Shown: one piece after another, positions 56,153 through 63,405 of the stretch
How positions within the stretch are numbered: the stretch's first letter is position 1
Layout: each line of letters starts with the position of its first letter
NCBI RefSeq assembly: GCF_000522505.1
Contig: NZ_AZMV01000007.1
Location: 744,001-808,000 of the forward strand
Length of the DNA stretch: 64,000 bases
From: Bifidobacterium moukalabense DSM 27321
GTDB lineage: Bacteria > Actinomycetota > Actinomycetes > Actinomycetales > Bifidobacteriaceae
Reading direction: 5' to 3'
Program-made: the position numbers and the translations under genes
The notes under the pieces: generated by a model
What the model was told of the DNA's origin: nothing
Databases searched by the model: none
Seen by the model: the letters and a program-made list of their open reading frames with translations, nothing else

Positions 56153-56501
56153 GGCGACATCTCGCTGAGATGGATCATGAAGCCGCTTGATCAGGATCGG
56201 TTGTCTCCACTCGCACCTTTTGAACAGTCAACATCGATGTGGCTGTATTGCTGATATTTTTAAAAAGTTGATGTATTTTGCTGATACTCAAAGGAGTGAA
56301 TATCAGCAAAACATTGGTTTTGCATAGTGTTATTAATGATATTTATGATTCTTTATTAAGGTAATATTATTCTTTGCGTGGCTGGAAAGCTATAGATTAT
56401 GCATATATCACACACAGTGTGGAGAGCCATTTTGTGTGCTTTACTGTGATTTAGTGTAAAGATCAATTAATCTTCTTTCAAATAATAAAAGGAAATATAC
56501 T
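56153..56501. other. AT-rich regulatory region of the inserted operon
   Basis: About 350 bp with visibly lower GC than the rest of the window and no convincing gene. It contains the TTGCTGATA motifs, a CACACAGTGTG palindrome near 56411, and the 16-bp near-palindrome AAGATCAATTAATCTT (56459-56474). AT-rich stretches such as TTTATTAAGGTAATATTATTC could hold the operon's promoter. Confidence 0.5.
56248..56311 (+). promoter_or_regulatory. Three TTGCTGATA motifs, one inverted
   Basis: TTGCTGATA occurs at 56248-56256 and in TTTTGCTGATA (56276-56286); the exact reverse complement TATCAGCAAAA is at 56301-56311. The last two form an 11-bp inverted repeat with a 14-nt spacer, about 190 bp upstream of the first gene. 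They look like operator sites for a regulator encoded elsewhere, or a hairpin. Confidence 0.5.
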
Positions 56502-57668
56502 ATGTCTTTTACCTACTTCACGCAAAGCAAATTAGTCTTTGGCGTTGGCTCTCAAAATCAATTAGAGACATTGTTGCGGGAACATGCGGTGACCTCCATT
56601 TTGCTGGTATATAGCGGTGATTATGTGTTTGATCTCGGCATTCATGATGTCATCGATCAGGCTGCACGCAACATAGGGGCGCATGTGATCGAGAACGGCG
56701 ATGTCGTGCCGAATCCGCGCATCGATCTCGTCAGAGATCTGATTGACCAGGCTCGGACGGCAAACGTTGATTTCGTTCTGGCGGTAGGTGGTGCAAGCTC
56801 ATTCGATACGGCCAAGGCGGTAGGCGTCGGTCTTAAATATGACGGAGATGTTTGGGATTTGTTCACCGGAGTCGCTGAACCGCAAAGCAGTGTTCCGGTC
56901 GGCGTGATTTCCACGATTCCGGGAAGTGGTTCCGAAGTGTCGGATTGTGCGGTGCTTCAGCAGGGGCACGACAAGCGCGCATTGGAGAACCGCATCGTGA
57001 TTCCAAAATTCGCCATAGTCAATCCGGAATATTCCCGTACTGCTCCTTATCGGTACCAGGCGGCTGCCGTGGCGGACCTCGCAGTCGGTTTCCTGGAACC
57101 ATACTTCACGACGAAGGATCATCTGGACTCCGCGGACAGATTGCTCGAAGGAGGTTTGAAAGCAGCACTGGTGGCCGGCAGGCGATTCGTGAAGGATCCC
57201 CAGAGTCTGAAGAATCGTACCGAACTACACTGGCTGTCCGCCACCATGTTCAATCACTGTTTCTTGGCCACTGGTTCGGAGAACGACTGGACCACCCATC
57301 GGGTCGAGCATGAGCTGGGAGGTGAATTCGATGTCATTCATGGTGAGGGAATCTCGGCCATTTTGCCGTCGATCATACGCTACGTGGCCAAGCGCCAGCC
57401 GAAGCGATATGCGCAACTCGCCGTTCGGGTATTCGATGCCGATCCTTATGACAATGATGAGGAGCAGCTCGCGAACTACTTTGCCGATCAGCTTGAAGAG
57501 CATTTCAAATCTTTTGGACTTGCCACGAGTCTGCATGAACTAGGGATCGCGGAAAGCTCCATCGAACATGTGGCCGACCAATTGACCATCCACGGCAGCA
57601 AGACCATCGGTAACTATGCACCGCTCGACCGTGATGATGTCATGGCGGTACTTCGCCTCGCCTACTGA
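56502..57668 (+). CDS. Iron-containing alcohol dehydrogenase family protein (YqhD/BDH-like), altered metal site
   Basis: A 388-residue group III alcohol dehydrogenase. MSFTYFTQSKLVFGVGSQNQLETLL is the family start; VLAVGGASSFDTAKAVGVG and STIPGSGSEVSDCAVLQQG are the cofactor and active-site loops; THRVEHELGGEFDVIHGEGISAILP follows. The four metal ligands in the family are Asp, His, His, His; here Asp192, His266 and His280 are present, but Gly196 stands where DxxxH has its His. The protein may use an altered metal site or not be a normal dehydrogenase. First gene of the inserted operon. Codons are AT-richer than average. Confidence 0.88.
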   Translation: MSFTYFTQSKLVFGVGSQNQLETLLREHAVTSILLVYSGDYVFDLGIHDVIDQAARNIGAHVIENGDVVPNPRIDLVRDLIDQARTANVDFVLAVGGASSFDTAKAVGVGLKYDGDVWDLFTGVAEPQSSVPVGVISTIPGSGSEVSDCAVLQQGHDKRALENRIVIPKFAIVNPEYSRTAPYRYQAAAVADLAVGFLEPYFTTKDHLDSADRLLEGGLKAALVAGRRFVKDPQSLKNRTELHWLSATMFNHCFLATGSENDWTTHRVEHELGGEFDVIHGEGISAILPSIIRYVAKRQPKRYAQLAVRVFDADPYDNDEEQLANYFADQLEEHFKSFGLATSLHELGIAESSIEHVADQLTIHGSKTIGNYAPLDRDDVMAVLRLAY

Positions 57669-57708
57669 ACACGATTTTGAATTATCGCAAAACCCGTAAG
57701 GAACGGAT

Positions 57709-58776
57709 ATGACCGACAAGACAGCAGCATCACATCAGCGCAATCTGGTGGCGATACGGGACCTCAAGAAAACCTACCGCACCGAAGACGGCGAGAAAGT
57801 GGCACTGCACGATGTGAATCTCGATATTGCCAAATGTGATATCTACGGCATCATAGGCCTGAGTGGTGCGGGAAAATCCACACTGGTACGGTGCATCAAT
57901 GGCCTGGAGCAATATGATGGCGGCTCCGTGATTGTTGATGGGCGTGAAATCGCTGTTCTGCCCAAACATGACCTCAGAACGGTGCGCCGCTCCATCGGTA
58001 TGATTTTCCAGTCATTCAATCTCATGCCGTCCAGGACGGTGGCAGGCAATGTTGAACTGGCATTGCTTGATTCAGGTCTTGATAAGAACAGGCGGAAATC
58101 CCGCGTCAAGGAACTGCTCAAATTGGTGGACCTGTCCGAAAAGGCCGACAACTATCCGAACGAACTATCCGGTGGCCAGAAACAACGCGTTGCCATTGCT
58201 CGGGCACTGGCCAACAATCCCAGCGTTTTACTCAGCGATGAGGCTACCAGTGCGCTCGACCCCAACACTACAAAGTCCATTCTGAAACTACTCAAGCATT
58301 TGCATGACACCTTGGGGCTGACGATCGTCATCATCACGCACCAGATGTCGGTGATTAAGCAGATATGCAACCGCGTCGCGGTGATTGACCGTGGCACCAT
58401 TGTGGAGGAAGGCAGGGTGTTCGATATCTTCGCCAATCCGAAGGCCCCTTTGACGCAGGCCTTCGTAGCGACGACCTCAAATCTCGGAAAAATCAACGAC
58501 TTGCTCGAAGACGGCTCGGATCTGGTGAATCTCCACTCGGGCCAGGTGTTGTTGCGCATGAAATATATATCGAAGGAAGTGTCCGAAGCGCTCGTCTCGC
58601 ATATCTCACGCTCCTTTGATATCGACGTCAATATCATTTTCGGCGACATCGACATCATCGATGATGCGCCGTTGGGTGGTCTGGTAGCGATTTTGGATGG
58701 TCCCGCCGACCGTATTGAGACCGCAATCGGCTATCTGAAGAGTCGCAATATCGGAATCGAGGTACTTACACAATGA
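57709..58776 (+). CDS. MetN-type ABC transporter ATPase with NIL domain (second copy)
   Basis: A 355-residue ATPase with Walker A GLSGAGKSTLVR, Q loop MIFQSFNLMPSRTV, signature LSGGQKQRVA, Walker B VLLSDEATSALDPN, and switch His IIITHQMSVI. The C-terminal NIL domain starts near residue 265 (LVNLHSGQVLLRMKYISKEVSEALVSHISRSF). It is 41 bp after the dehydrogenase gene and overlaps metI2 by 4 bp. It is clearly different in sequence from the MetN at 52826. Confidence 0.92.
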   Translation: MTDKTAASHQRNLVAIRDLKKTYRTEDGEKVALHDVNLDIAKCDIYGIIGLSGAGKSTLVRCINGLEQYDGGSVIVDGREIAVLPKHDLRTVRRSIGMIFQSFNLMPSRTVAGNVELALLDSGLDKNRRKSRVKELLKLVDLSEKADNYPNELSGGQKQRVAIARALANNPSVLLSDEATSALDPNTTKSILKLLKHLHDTLGLTIVIITHQMSVIKQICNRVAVIDRGTIVEEGRVFDIFANPKAPLTQAFVATTSNLGKINDLLEDGSDLVNLHSGQVLLRMKYISKEVSEALVSHISRSFDIDVNIIFGDIDIIDDAPLGGLVAILDGPADRIETAIGYLKSRNIGIEVLTQ

Positions 58777-59450
58777 ATATCCTTGTTCAATGGTTCCCCA
58801 ATGTGGCCCATCGATTGACCGAGTTCATCGACAGCTTTATCCAAACGCTTATCATGGTCGTGGTCACCGGAGTGATTTCCTTTATACTGGCCACCATCTT
58901 TGCCGTCATTCTGACACTGACTCAGCGAGGTGGCCTCGTCCAACAATCCGTAATCTTCAATGTCTTGGACAAGCTGATCAATCTGTTCCGGTCCATTCCG
59001 TTCATCATCCTCGCGGCGGCTTTGGTGCCATTCACAAGAGCGTTGGCCGGTACGGCAATCGGAACGAAGGGGGCGATCTTCCCGCTAGTTGTCGGCATTA
59101 CGCCGTTTTTCACCAGACAGATTCAATCCGCACTTGCGGGAGTTGACCCGGGCCTCATCGAGGCTGCGGAATCCATGGGCATGAGCACGTCAAAGATCGT
59201 ATATCGCATCTATCTGAGGGAATCCGTCCCATCCATTATCCGCATGAGTGTTATCGCAATCGTAAGCCTGATTGGCCTTACTGCAATCGTCGGCATTGTC
59301 GGAGGTGGCGGCTTGGGTGATTTCGCCATCCGTTATGGCTATCAGCGGTACATGCTTGATGCCACATATGCGACCATCATCGTCTTGGTCATACTCATCG
59401 GCGTGATTGAATTCATCGGCAGACAGTTGGTCGCATTGACCGAGCACTGA
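58773..59450 (+). CDS. MetI-type ABC transporter permease (second copy)
   Basis: A 225-residue five-helix permease. MNILVQWFPNVAHRLTEFIDSFIQTLIMVVVTGVISFILATIF at the N-terminus; coupling loop ITPFFTRQIQSALAGVDPGLIEAAESMGMSTSKIVYRIYLRESVPSIIRM, residues about 109-158. The ATGA overlap with metN2 indicates coupled translation. Confidence 0.92.
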   Translation: MNILVQWFPNVAHRLTEFIDSFIQTLIMVVVTGVISFILATIFAVILTLTQRGGLVQQSVIFNVLDKLINLFRSIPFIILAAALVPFTRALAGTAIGTKGAIFPLVVGITPFFTRQIQSALAGVDPGLIEAAESMGMSTSKIVYRIYLRESVPSIIRMSVIAIVSLIGLTAIVGIVGGGGLGDFAIRYGYQRYMLDATYATIIVLVILIGVIEFIGRQLVALTEH

Positions 59451-59482
59451 TTCTACAACAACAATAAAGAAGGAAGGGAAAT

Positions 59483-60349
59483 ATGACGACTTCGAAGAGA
59501 ACAAAAGCCAAAAAGAACCTAATCGTCATACTGTTCGTGTTGGCGGTCGTAATTTCGGGAATCGTTGGATATTCGGTATATCGCAACATACAGAACAACG
59601 GCGGTACCGTCGTGACGGTCGGCGTGGTGGGCAATTCCGATGACGTTATCTGGGAAGCGGTGCAGAAAGAGCTTGATAACGAGAAATCCGGCATCACAAT
59701 CCAGACCAAGGCTTTTCAAGATGGTATCTATGCCAATCAAGCCCAGGCGAATGGTGAGCTCGACCTGACGGCATTCCAACATTATGCGTTCCTGAATCAG
59801 GAGAAAGAACAGAAAGGGTACAAACTTACGGCGATTGGTGAGACCTACGTCTCACCGCTGAATCTGTACTCCAAGAAATACAAAAGTGTGAAGGATTTCA
59901 AGGCCGGAGATAAGATCGCCATTCCCAACAATGCGACGAACACCGGCCGCGCGCTGAAGGTTCTGGATTCCGCCGGCTTGATCAAACTGAAGGATAACAC
60001 CAAGGCGAATCCGACTGTTGATGACATTGCGGAGAATCCTAGTGGCATCGACATCGAACTGAATGATGCCGCGGCCATCATCAATCTGCTTCCGGATTAC
60101 GCAGGCGGCATTACCAACACCAACTTCATCATCGATGCCGGCATGAGCACTGAGGACGCCGTCTATCAGGCACCGGTTGATGCCAATAACAAGAGTTTCA
60201 AGCCATACATCAACATCATCGTGGCTCGCGATGACCAGAAGAACAACGCCGCCTACAAGAAAATCGTGGATGCCTACCATACCAAGGCTGTGGCGAAAGC
60301 CATCACCAAGAACTACAAAGGCGCTGCGGTGCCGGTGTTCAAGTACTGA
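59483..60349 (+). CDS. MetQ-type substrate-binding protein without lipobox (second copy)
   Basis: A 288-residue NlpA-family binding protein. MTTSKRTKAKKNLIVILFVLAVVISGIVGYSVYRNIQNNGG gives a basic N-terminus and one helix, but no Cys in a lipobox, so it is probably tethered by the helix. TVVTVGVVGNSDDVIWEAVQKELDNEKSGITIQTKAFQD and GELDLTAFQHYAFLNQEKEQKG are MetQ-like. SD AGAAGGAAGGG. Its ligand may not be methionine. Confidence 0.9.
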   Translation: MTTSKRTKAKKNLIVILFVLAVVISGIVGYSVYRNIQNNGGTVVTVGVVGNSDDVIWEAVQKELDNEKSGITIQTKAFQDGIYANQAQANGELDLTAFQHYAFLNQEKEQKGYKLTAIGETYVSPLNLYSKKYKSVKDFKAGDKIAIPNNATNTGRALKVLDSAGLIKLKDNTKANPTVDDIAENPSGIDIELNDAAAIINLLPDYAGGITNTNFIIDAGMSTEDAVYQAPVDANNKSFKPYINIIVARDDQKNNAAYKKIVDAYHTKAVAKAITKNYKGAAVPVFKY

Positions 60350-60383
60350 ACAACCGGCGAACAGCGAGGAAAGGAAAACAGAT

Positions 60384-61241
60384 ATGACAAATCGCGTTGC
60401 CTCTCAAAACGTGCATAGGACGGACCCATATGCCCAGCAATGGCATATCTGGCATGCACAGCGTATCGAGGAACTAACCTCGCCGCATGGATATCTCGCC
60501 CCGGTGTCCATCAATTGGATCAATGACGGCCAGAGTACAACCATCGATGGCGTTCCCGGAACCTGGTCATCCGAAAACGACGTGTTGATTTACACTCCGG
60601 ATGAGGGTGCACAAGTGCACAACGCGGGAACGCTCGTCGAACGGCCATTCGCCTTTGTGCCATCGGTCTTCGGAGAGGAGGCGCTGGGCTATCTCGACTA
60701 TGGTGACATCCGGGTTGAGGTCAATGCGCAAACCAATCTCAATGATCAGGATCGCCATTTGTTCTGGATTCGTGTCAAGGATCCCGATGCGGAGCGTCGT
60801 AGAGCGTTCAAAGGCATCGAGCATTTTCCGATTGATCGCAAGTGGAGATTGCCCGCAACCTTCCGTCGAGCGAATGATGACGAACTGGACATCCATGATT
60901 CCGTTGTCAAGACGGTTCTGCAATCCTATCCGGTACTTGGTTTCGTGGAATTCGATTACGAGGATGAACGTCATTCCTTGGTGGTTTCGAACGTATTCGG
61001 TCATGTCACGGTGTTCTTCTCGGATGAAACGACCGGCAAGGAAACCTATGACATCGGCCGGGTGCTGCATCTTGATCCATTGAAGCTCGATTCGCTTGAT
61101 GCCGTCGACTTCAACTACGCCTTCAACTATCCGTGTGCATTTTCGCCATATTGCACGTGCCCGATTCCCTCCCGAAGGAATCATCTTCCATTCGCGGTGA
61201 CGGCAGGTGAAAAGACTCCTGAAGGAAGCGCACAGTACTGA
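60384..61241 (+). CDS. DUF1684 family protein
   Basis: A 285-residue cytosolic protein from ATG 60384 (SD GAGGAAAGGAAAA). It has the DUF1684 C-terminal signature: DFNYAFNYPCAFSPYCTCPIPSRRNHLPFAVTAGEK (residues about 240-275), with Asn and Cys residues conserved in the family. The N-terminal half (YAQQWHIWHAQRIEELTSPHGYLAPVSINWI) is also typical. The activity of DUF1684 proteins is not established to my knowledge. As the last full gene of the ADH-metNIQ operon it may process the imported compound. Confidence 0.87.
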   Translation: MTNRVASQNVHRTDPYAQQWHIWHAQRIEELTSPHGYLAPVSINWINDGQSTTIDGVPGTWSSENDVLIYTPDEGAQVHNAGTLVERPFAFVPSVFGEEALGYLDYGDIRVEVNAQTNLNDQDRHLFWIRVKDPDAERRRAFKGIEHFPIDRKWRLPATFRRANDDELDIHDSVVKTVLQSYPVLGFVEFDYEDERHSLVVSNVFGHVTVFFSDETTGKETYDIGRVLHLDPLKLDSLDAVDFNYAFNYPCAFSPYCTCPIPSRRNHLPFAVTAGEKTPEGSAQY

Positions 61242-61282
61242 TATCGCCGGAACGGGATGCCGCTACAAGGGGAGGGTCTGAA

Positions 61283-61387
61283 ATGAGCTCGTATATTCAT
61301 GACGATGTACGAAGCGGGCCGGAGCGCTACGTCGGTGGATTGGATGCCGCAAAGGGCATCAGCAGGTACCGTCTGAGGAGGATGTGA
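61283..61387 (+). CDS. Possible 34-residue protein or gene remnant
   Basis: ATG 61283 has a strong SD (GGGGAGGG) and opens 34 codons: MSSYIHDDVRSGPERYVGGL and then DAAKGISRYRLRRM. It lies 41 bp after the DUF1684 gene. It may be a small protein or the leftover start of a larger gene cut at the right edge of the insert. No family is recognised. Confidence 0.35.
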   Translation: MSSYIHDDVRSGPERYVGGLDAAKGISRYRLRRM

Positions 61388-61582
61388 TGAAATAGGTCGA
61401 GAAGTTGCGATAGCGGGGGCATACTGATCGGCCGAGCCCGCGTATCGCCCACACCATATCGTGGTTCAGTTCCCGGACAAACTATGCAAACGAATGCAAT
61501 CTGCTGATATGGTTGACGGCTAGGTGTCGCAATGGTTGCGACGACTCAATACATCAGAGAAGCCAGAGGAGGAAGTGACGAC
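61388..61582. other. Intergenic region before the SPFH gene
   Basis: About 195 bp. GC is back to the chromosomal level from about 61390 on. The region contains AAACTATGCAAAC and GATATGG but no clear promoter, and no gene is seen. Confidence 0.3.
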
Positions 61583-62479
61583 ATGGGCTTTCTATATGTT
61601 CTCCTTATCGTTGCGGTGATCATCGCCATCCTGTTCCTGTCCACACTGTTCATCGTGCCGCAGCAGCAGGCCTACATCATCGAACGGTTCGGCAAGTTCA
61701 ACAAGGTGCAGTTCGCCGGCATCCATATCCGCATTCCGTTCGTCGACCGCATAGCCATGAAGACCAACATGCGTGTCAACCAGCTCAACGTGCAGCTGGA
61801 GACCAAGACGCTTGACAACGTGTTCGTTACCGTCGTGGCCTCCACCCAGTTCCGTGTGAATCCGGAGAACGTGGCCACCGCCTACTATGAGCTGCGCGAT
61901 CCGGCAGGCCAGCTGCGATCCTATATGGAGGACGCCCTGCGTTCCGCGATTCCGGCATTGACCCTCGATGATGCGTTCGCCCGTAAGGATGACGTGGCCT
62001 TCGACGTGCAGAAGACCGTCGGCAACGAAATGGCCCGTTTCGGCTTTACCGTGGTCAAGACGCTGATCACGGCCATCGACCCGAGCCCGCAGGTCAAGAA
62101 TGCCATGGATTCCATCAACGCCGCCCAGCGAGAGAAGGAGGCCACCCGTCAGCGTGCCGAGGCGCAACGTATCCAGATTGAAACCCAGGCCGCCGCAGAG
62201 GCCGAGAAGACTCGACTGCAGGGCGAAGGCCAGGCCAACTACCGTCGTGAGATAGCCAACGGCATCGTCGACCAGATCAAGAGCCTGCAGGCCGTCGGCA
62301 TGAACATCAACGATGTGAATAACGTGGTGCTGTTCAACCAGTATCTTGACGTGATGCGTTCGCTGAGCGAGTCCGACAACACCAAGACCGTAGTGTTGCC
62401 GGCGTCGACGCCAGGCGGTTATCAGGATCTATATGAGCAGGTCACCAAGGCCATGCTTACCGCCAGCGAGACGAAATGA
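61583..62479 (+). CDS. SPFH/band 7 (stomatin-like) membrane protein
   Basis: A 298-residue membrane protein of the stomatin/prohibitin/flotillin class. An N-terminal helix (MGFLYVLLIVAVIIAILFLSTLFIV) is followed by the SPFH domain (PQQQAYIIERFGKFNKVQFAGIHIRIPFVDRIAMKTNMR; SYMEDALRSAIPALTLDDAFARKDDVAFDVQ), then a coiled coil rich in Ala, Gln and Glu (about residues 190-245). Such proteins assemble into large rings around membrane proteases and transporters. ATG 61583 is preceded by AGGAGG. No protease partner gene is next to it. Confidence 0.92.
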   Translation: MGFLYVLLIVAVIIAILFLSTLFIVPQQQAYIIERFGKFNKVQFAGIHIRIPFVDRIAMKTNMRVNQLNVQLETKTLDNVFVTVVASTQFRVNPENVATAYYELRDPAGQLRSYMEDALRSAIPALTLDDAFARKDDVAFDVQKTVGNEMARFGFTVVKTLITAIDPSPQVKNAMDSINAAQREKEATRQRAEAQRIQIETQAAAEAEKTRLQGEGQANYRREIANGIVDQIKSLQAVGMNINDVNNVVLFNQYLDVMRSLSESDNTKTVVLPASTPGGYQDLYEQVTKAMLTASETK

Positions 62480-62489
62480 CGCATCCTTT

Positions 62490-62523
62490 CTTCTCGCTTC
62501 CTTCGTCTGAGGGAAGCGAGAAG
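62490..62523 (+). terminator. Terminator after the SPFH gene
   Basis: CTTCTCGCTTCC (62490-62501) pairs perfectly with GGAAGCGAGAAG (62512-62523) around a 10-nt loop. Confidence 0.7.
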
Positions 62524-62536
62524 CGGATATGAAAGA

Positions 62537-62638
62537 ATCCCTCCTTTCGGCTGAACCGCATGAAGTGTGACGGAGAGTGCGGCTCTAGTCGGAAGGAGGG
62601 ATCTGTTGTATTTGGGCGCACCGTGTATCGAACGGTGC
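62537..62638. other. Possible structured RNA or stacked terminators
   Basis: ATCCCTCCTT (62537-62546) is the exact reverse complement of AAGGAGGGAT (62593-62602), enclosing 46 nt. A second hairpin GCACCGT/ACGGTGC (62618-62624 with 62632-62638) follows and would serve as terminator for the leftward gene at 62672. The enclosed AGGAGGG could also act as a ribosome-binding trap. No known RNA family was recognised. Confidence 0.35.
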
Positions 62639-62671
62639 ACGTCTTGTTATATAGCGGTGGGAGGGCGCGTG

Positions 62672-63109
62672 TCAGGCGGCGCTTCCGACCAGCTCCTTTA
62701 CCGGCATCATCGGCATGGCACCGGTATCGTTGACGGCTTCAAGGGCGTTGATGCGGCTCTGCAGATCGATGACCTTCTTTTCCAGCCATTTGATGGTCAT
62801 GGATTGGGTGAGCACCAACAGATCACGCTGATTGGAGCTGGATTCATTGGCGAAATCCTGTGCTTCGAGCATGATCTGCGGATCGGCCTTCCAACGGGCG
62901 ATGGCACGTTCGATACGCTTGCCGCCGATGATTTTCGGATCAAGCCCGGCACTGGCGAAGATGCTGGTCGGACCATTGCCGCGCAAATACTGTGCCATGC
63001 AACGCACTTGGAAGTCGTGGGAGTAGGTAATGCGGTCAGCGGAAGCTCGCTCGACCGCGGGTAGGGTGTTCAGGTAGTATACTTCGGCCTGAGTGAAACG
63101 ACGACGCAT
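62672..63109 (-). CDS. Transposase-like HTH protein (OrfA-type domain)
   Basis: A 145-residue protein beginning MRRRFTQAEVYYLNTLPAVE and VTYSHDF-like ITYSHDFQVRCMAQYLRGNGPTSIFASAGLDPKIIGGKRIERAIARWK, the helix-turn-helix of IS3-type OrfA-related proteins. A coiled coil (TIKWLEKKVIDLQSRINALEAV) follows near residues 105-126. No OrfB or inverted repeats are present, so it is not a complete insertion sequence. It may be a domesticated regulator. Minus-strand SD AAAAGGGG. Confidence 0.7.
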   Translation of the reverse strand: MRRRFTQAEVYYLNTLPAVERASADRITYSHDFQVRCMAQYLRGNGPTSIFASAGLDPKIIGGKRIERAIARWKADPQIMLEAQDFANESSSNQRDLLVLTQSMTIKWLEKKVIDLQSRINALEAVNDTGAMPMMPVKELVGSAA

Positions 63110-63213
63110 GATAATCCCCTTTTCCTAATGGCCAGCTCCGACTTTCAAGCTGTTCTGAATGTCGATGTTGATGGTTCCATTCTATTTTCGTGGTTTATCG
63201 GGTGAATGGGTTC

Positions 63214-63355
63214 TGGCACGAAACGGGGTGCTTTTGGCACGAAACGAGGGGGTTGTCGTATCCCCAAGATGCGACGAATACGACGATGAACCGTTGAAAT
63301 CAAGTGGGTCAGGGTGTTCCCCTAGGGGATGCAGGGAAAACGAAAAAGGTATAGA
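63214..63355 (+). promoter_or_regulatory. Tandem 12-mers, a 10-bp palindrome and a -10 before the ABC exporter gene
   Basis: TGGCACGAAACG occurs exactly at 63214-63225 and 63235-63246, 21 bp apart, two turns of DNA. CCCCTAGGGG (63319-63328), a perfect palindrome, sits about one -35 distance from TATAGA (63350-63355). The region between the divergent HTH and ABC genes therefore looks like a regulated promoter. Confidence 0.5.
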
Positions 63356-63405
63356 CTCGAGGCCAGAAACCTAAGGGAAGGCGAAGAGGGCTTGTGGGAG
63401 GGACT

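Noticed and set aside
56150..56240. GCTGAGAT and CTTTTGAAC resemble conserved bits of the TPP riboswitch.
   Set aside because: The order and spacing of the conserved blocks are wrong and the CTGATCTGGATAATACC-type block after TTGAAC is missing.
62672..63109. OrfA-like HTH gene considered as part of an insertion sequence.
   Set aside because: No OrfB, no terminal inverted repeats and no target duplication were found, so it is listed as a single gene.
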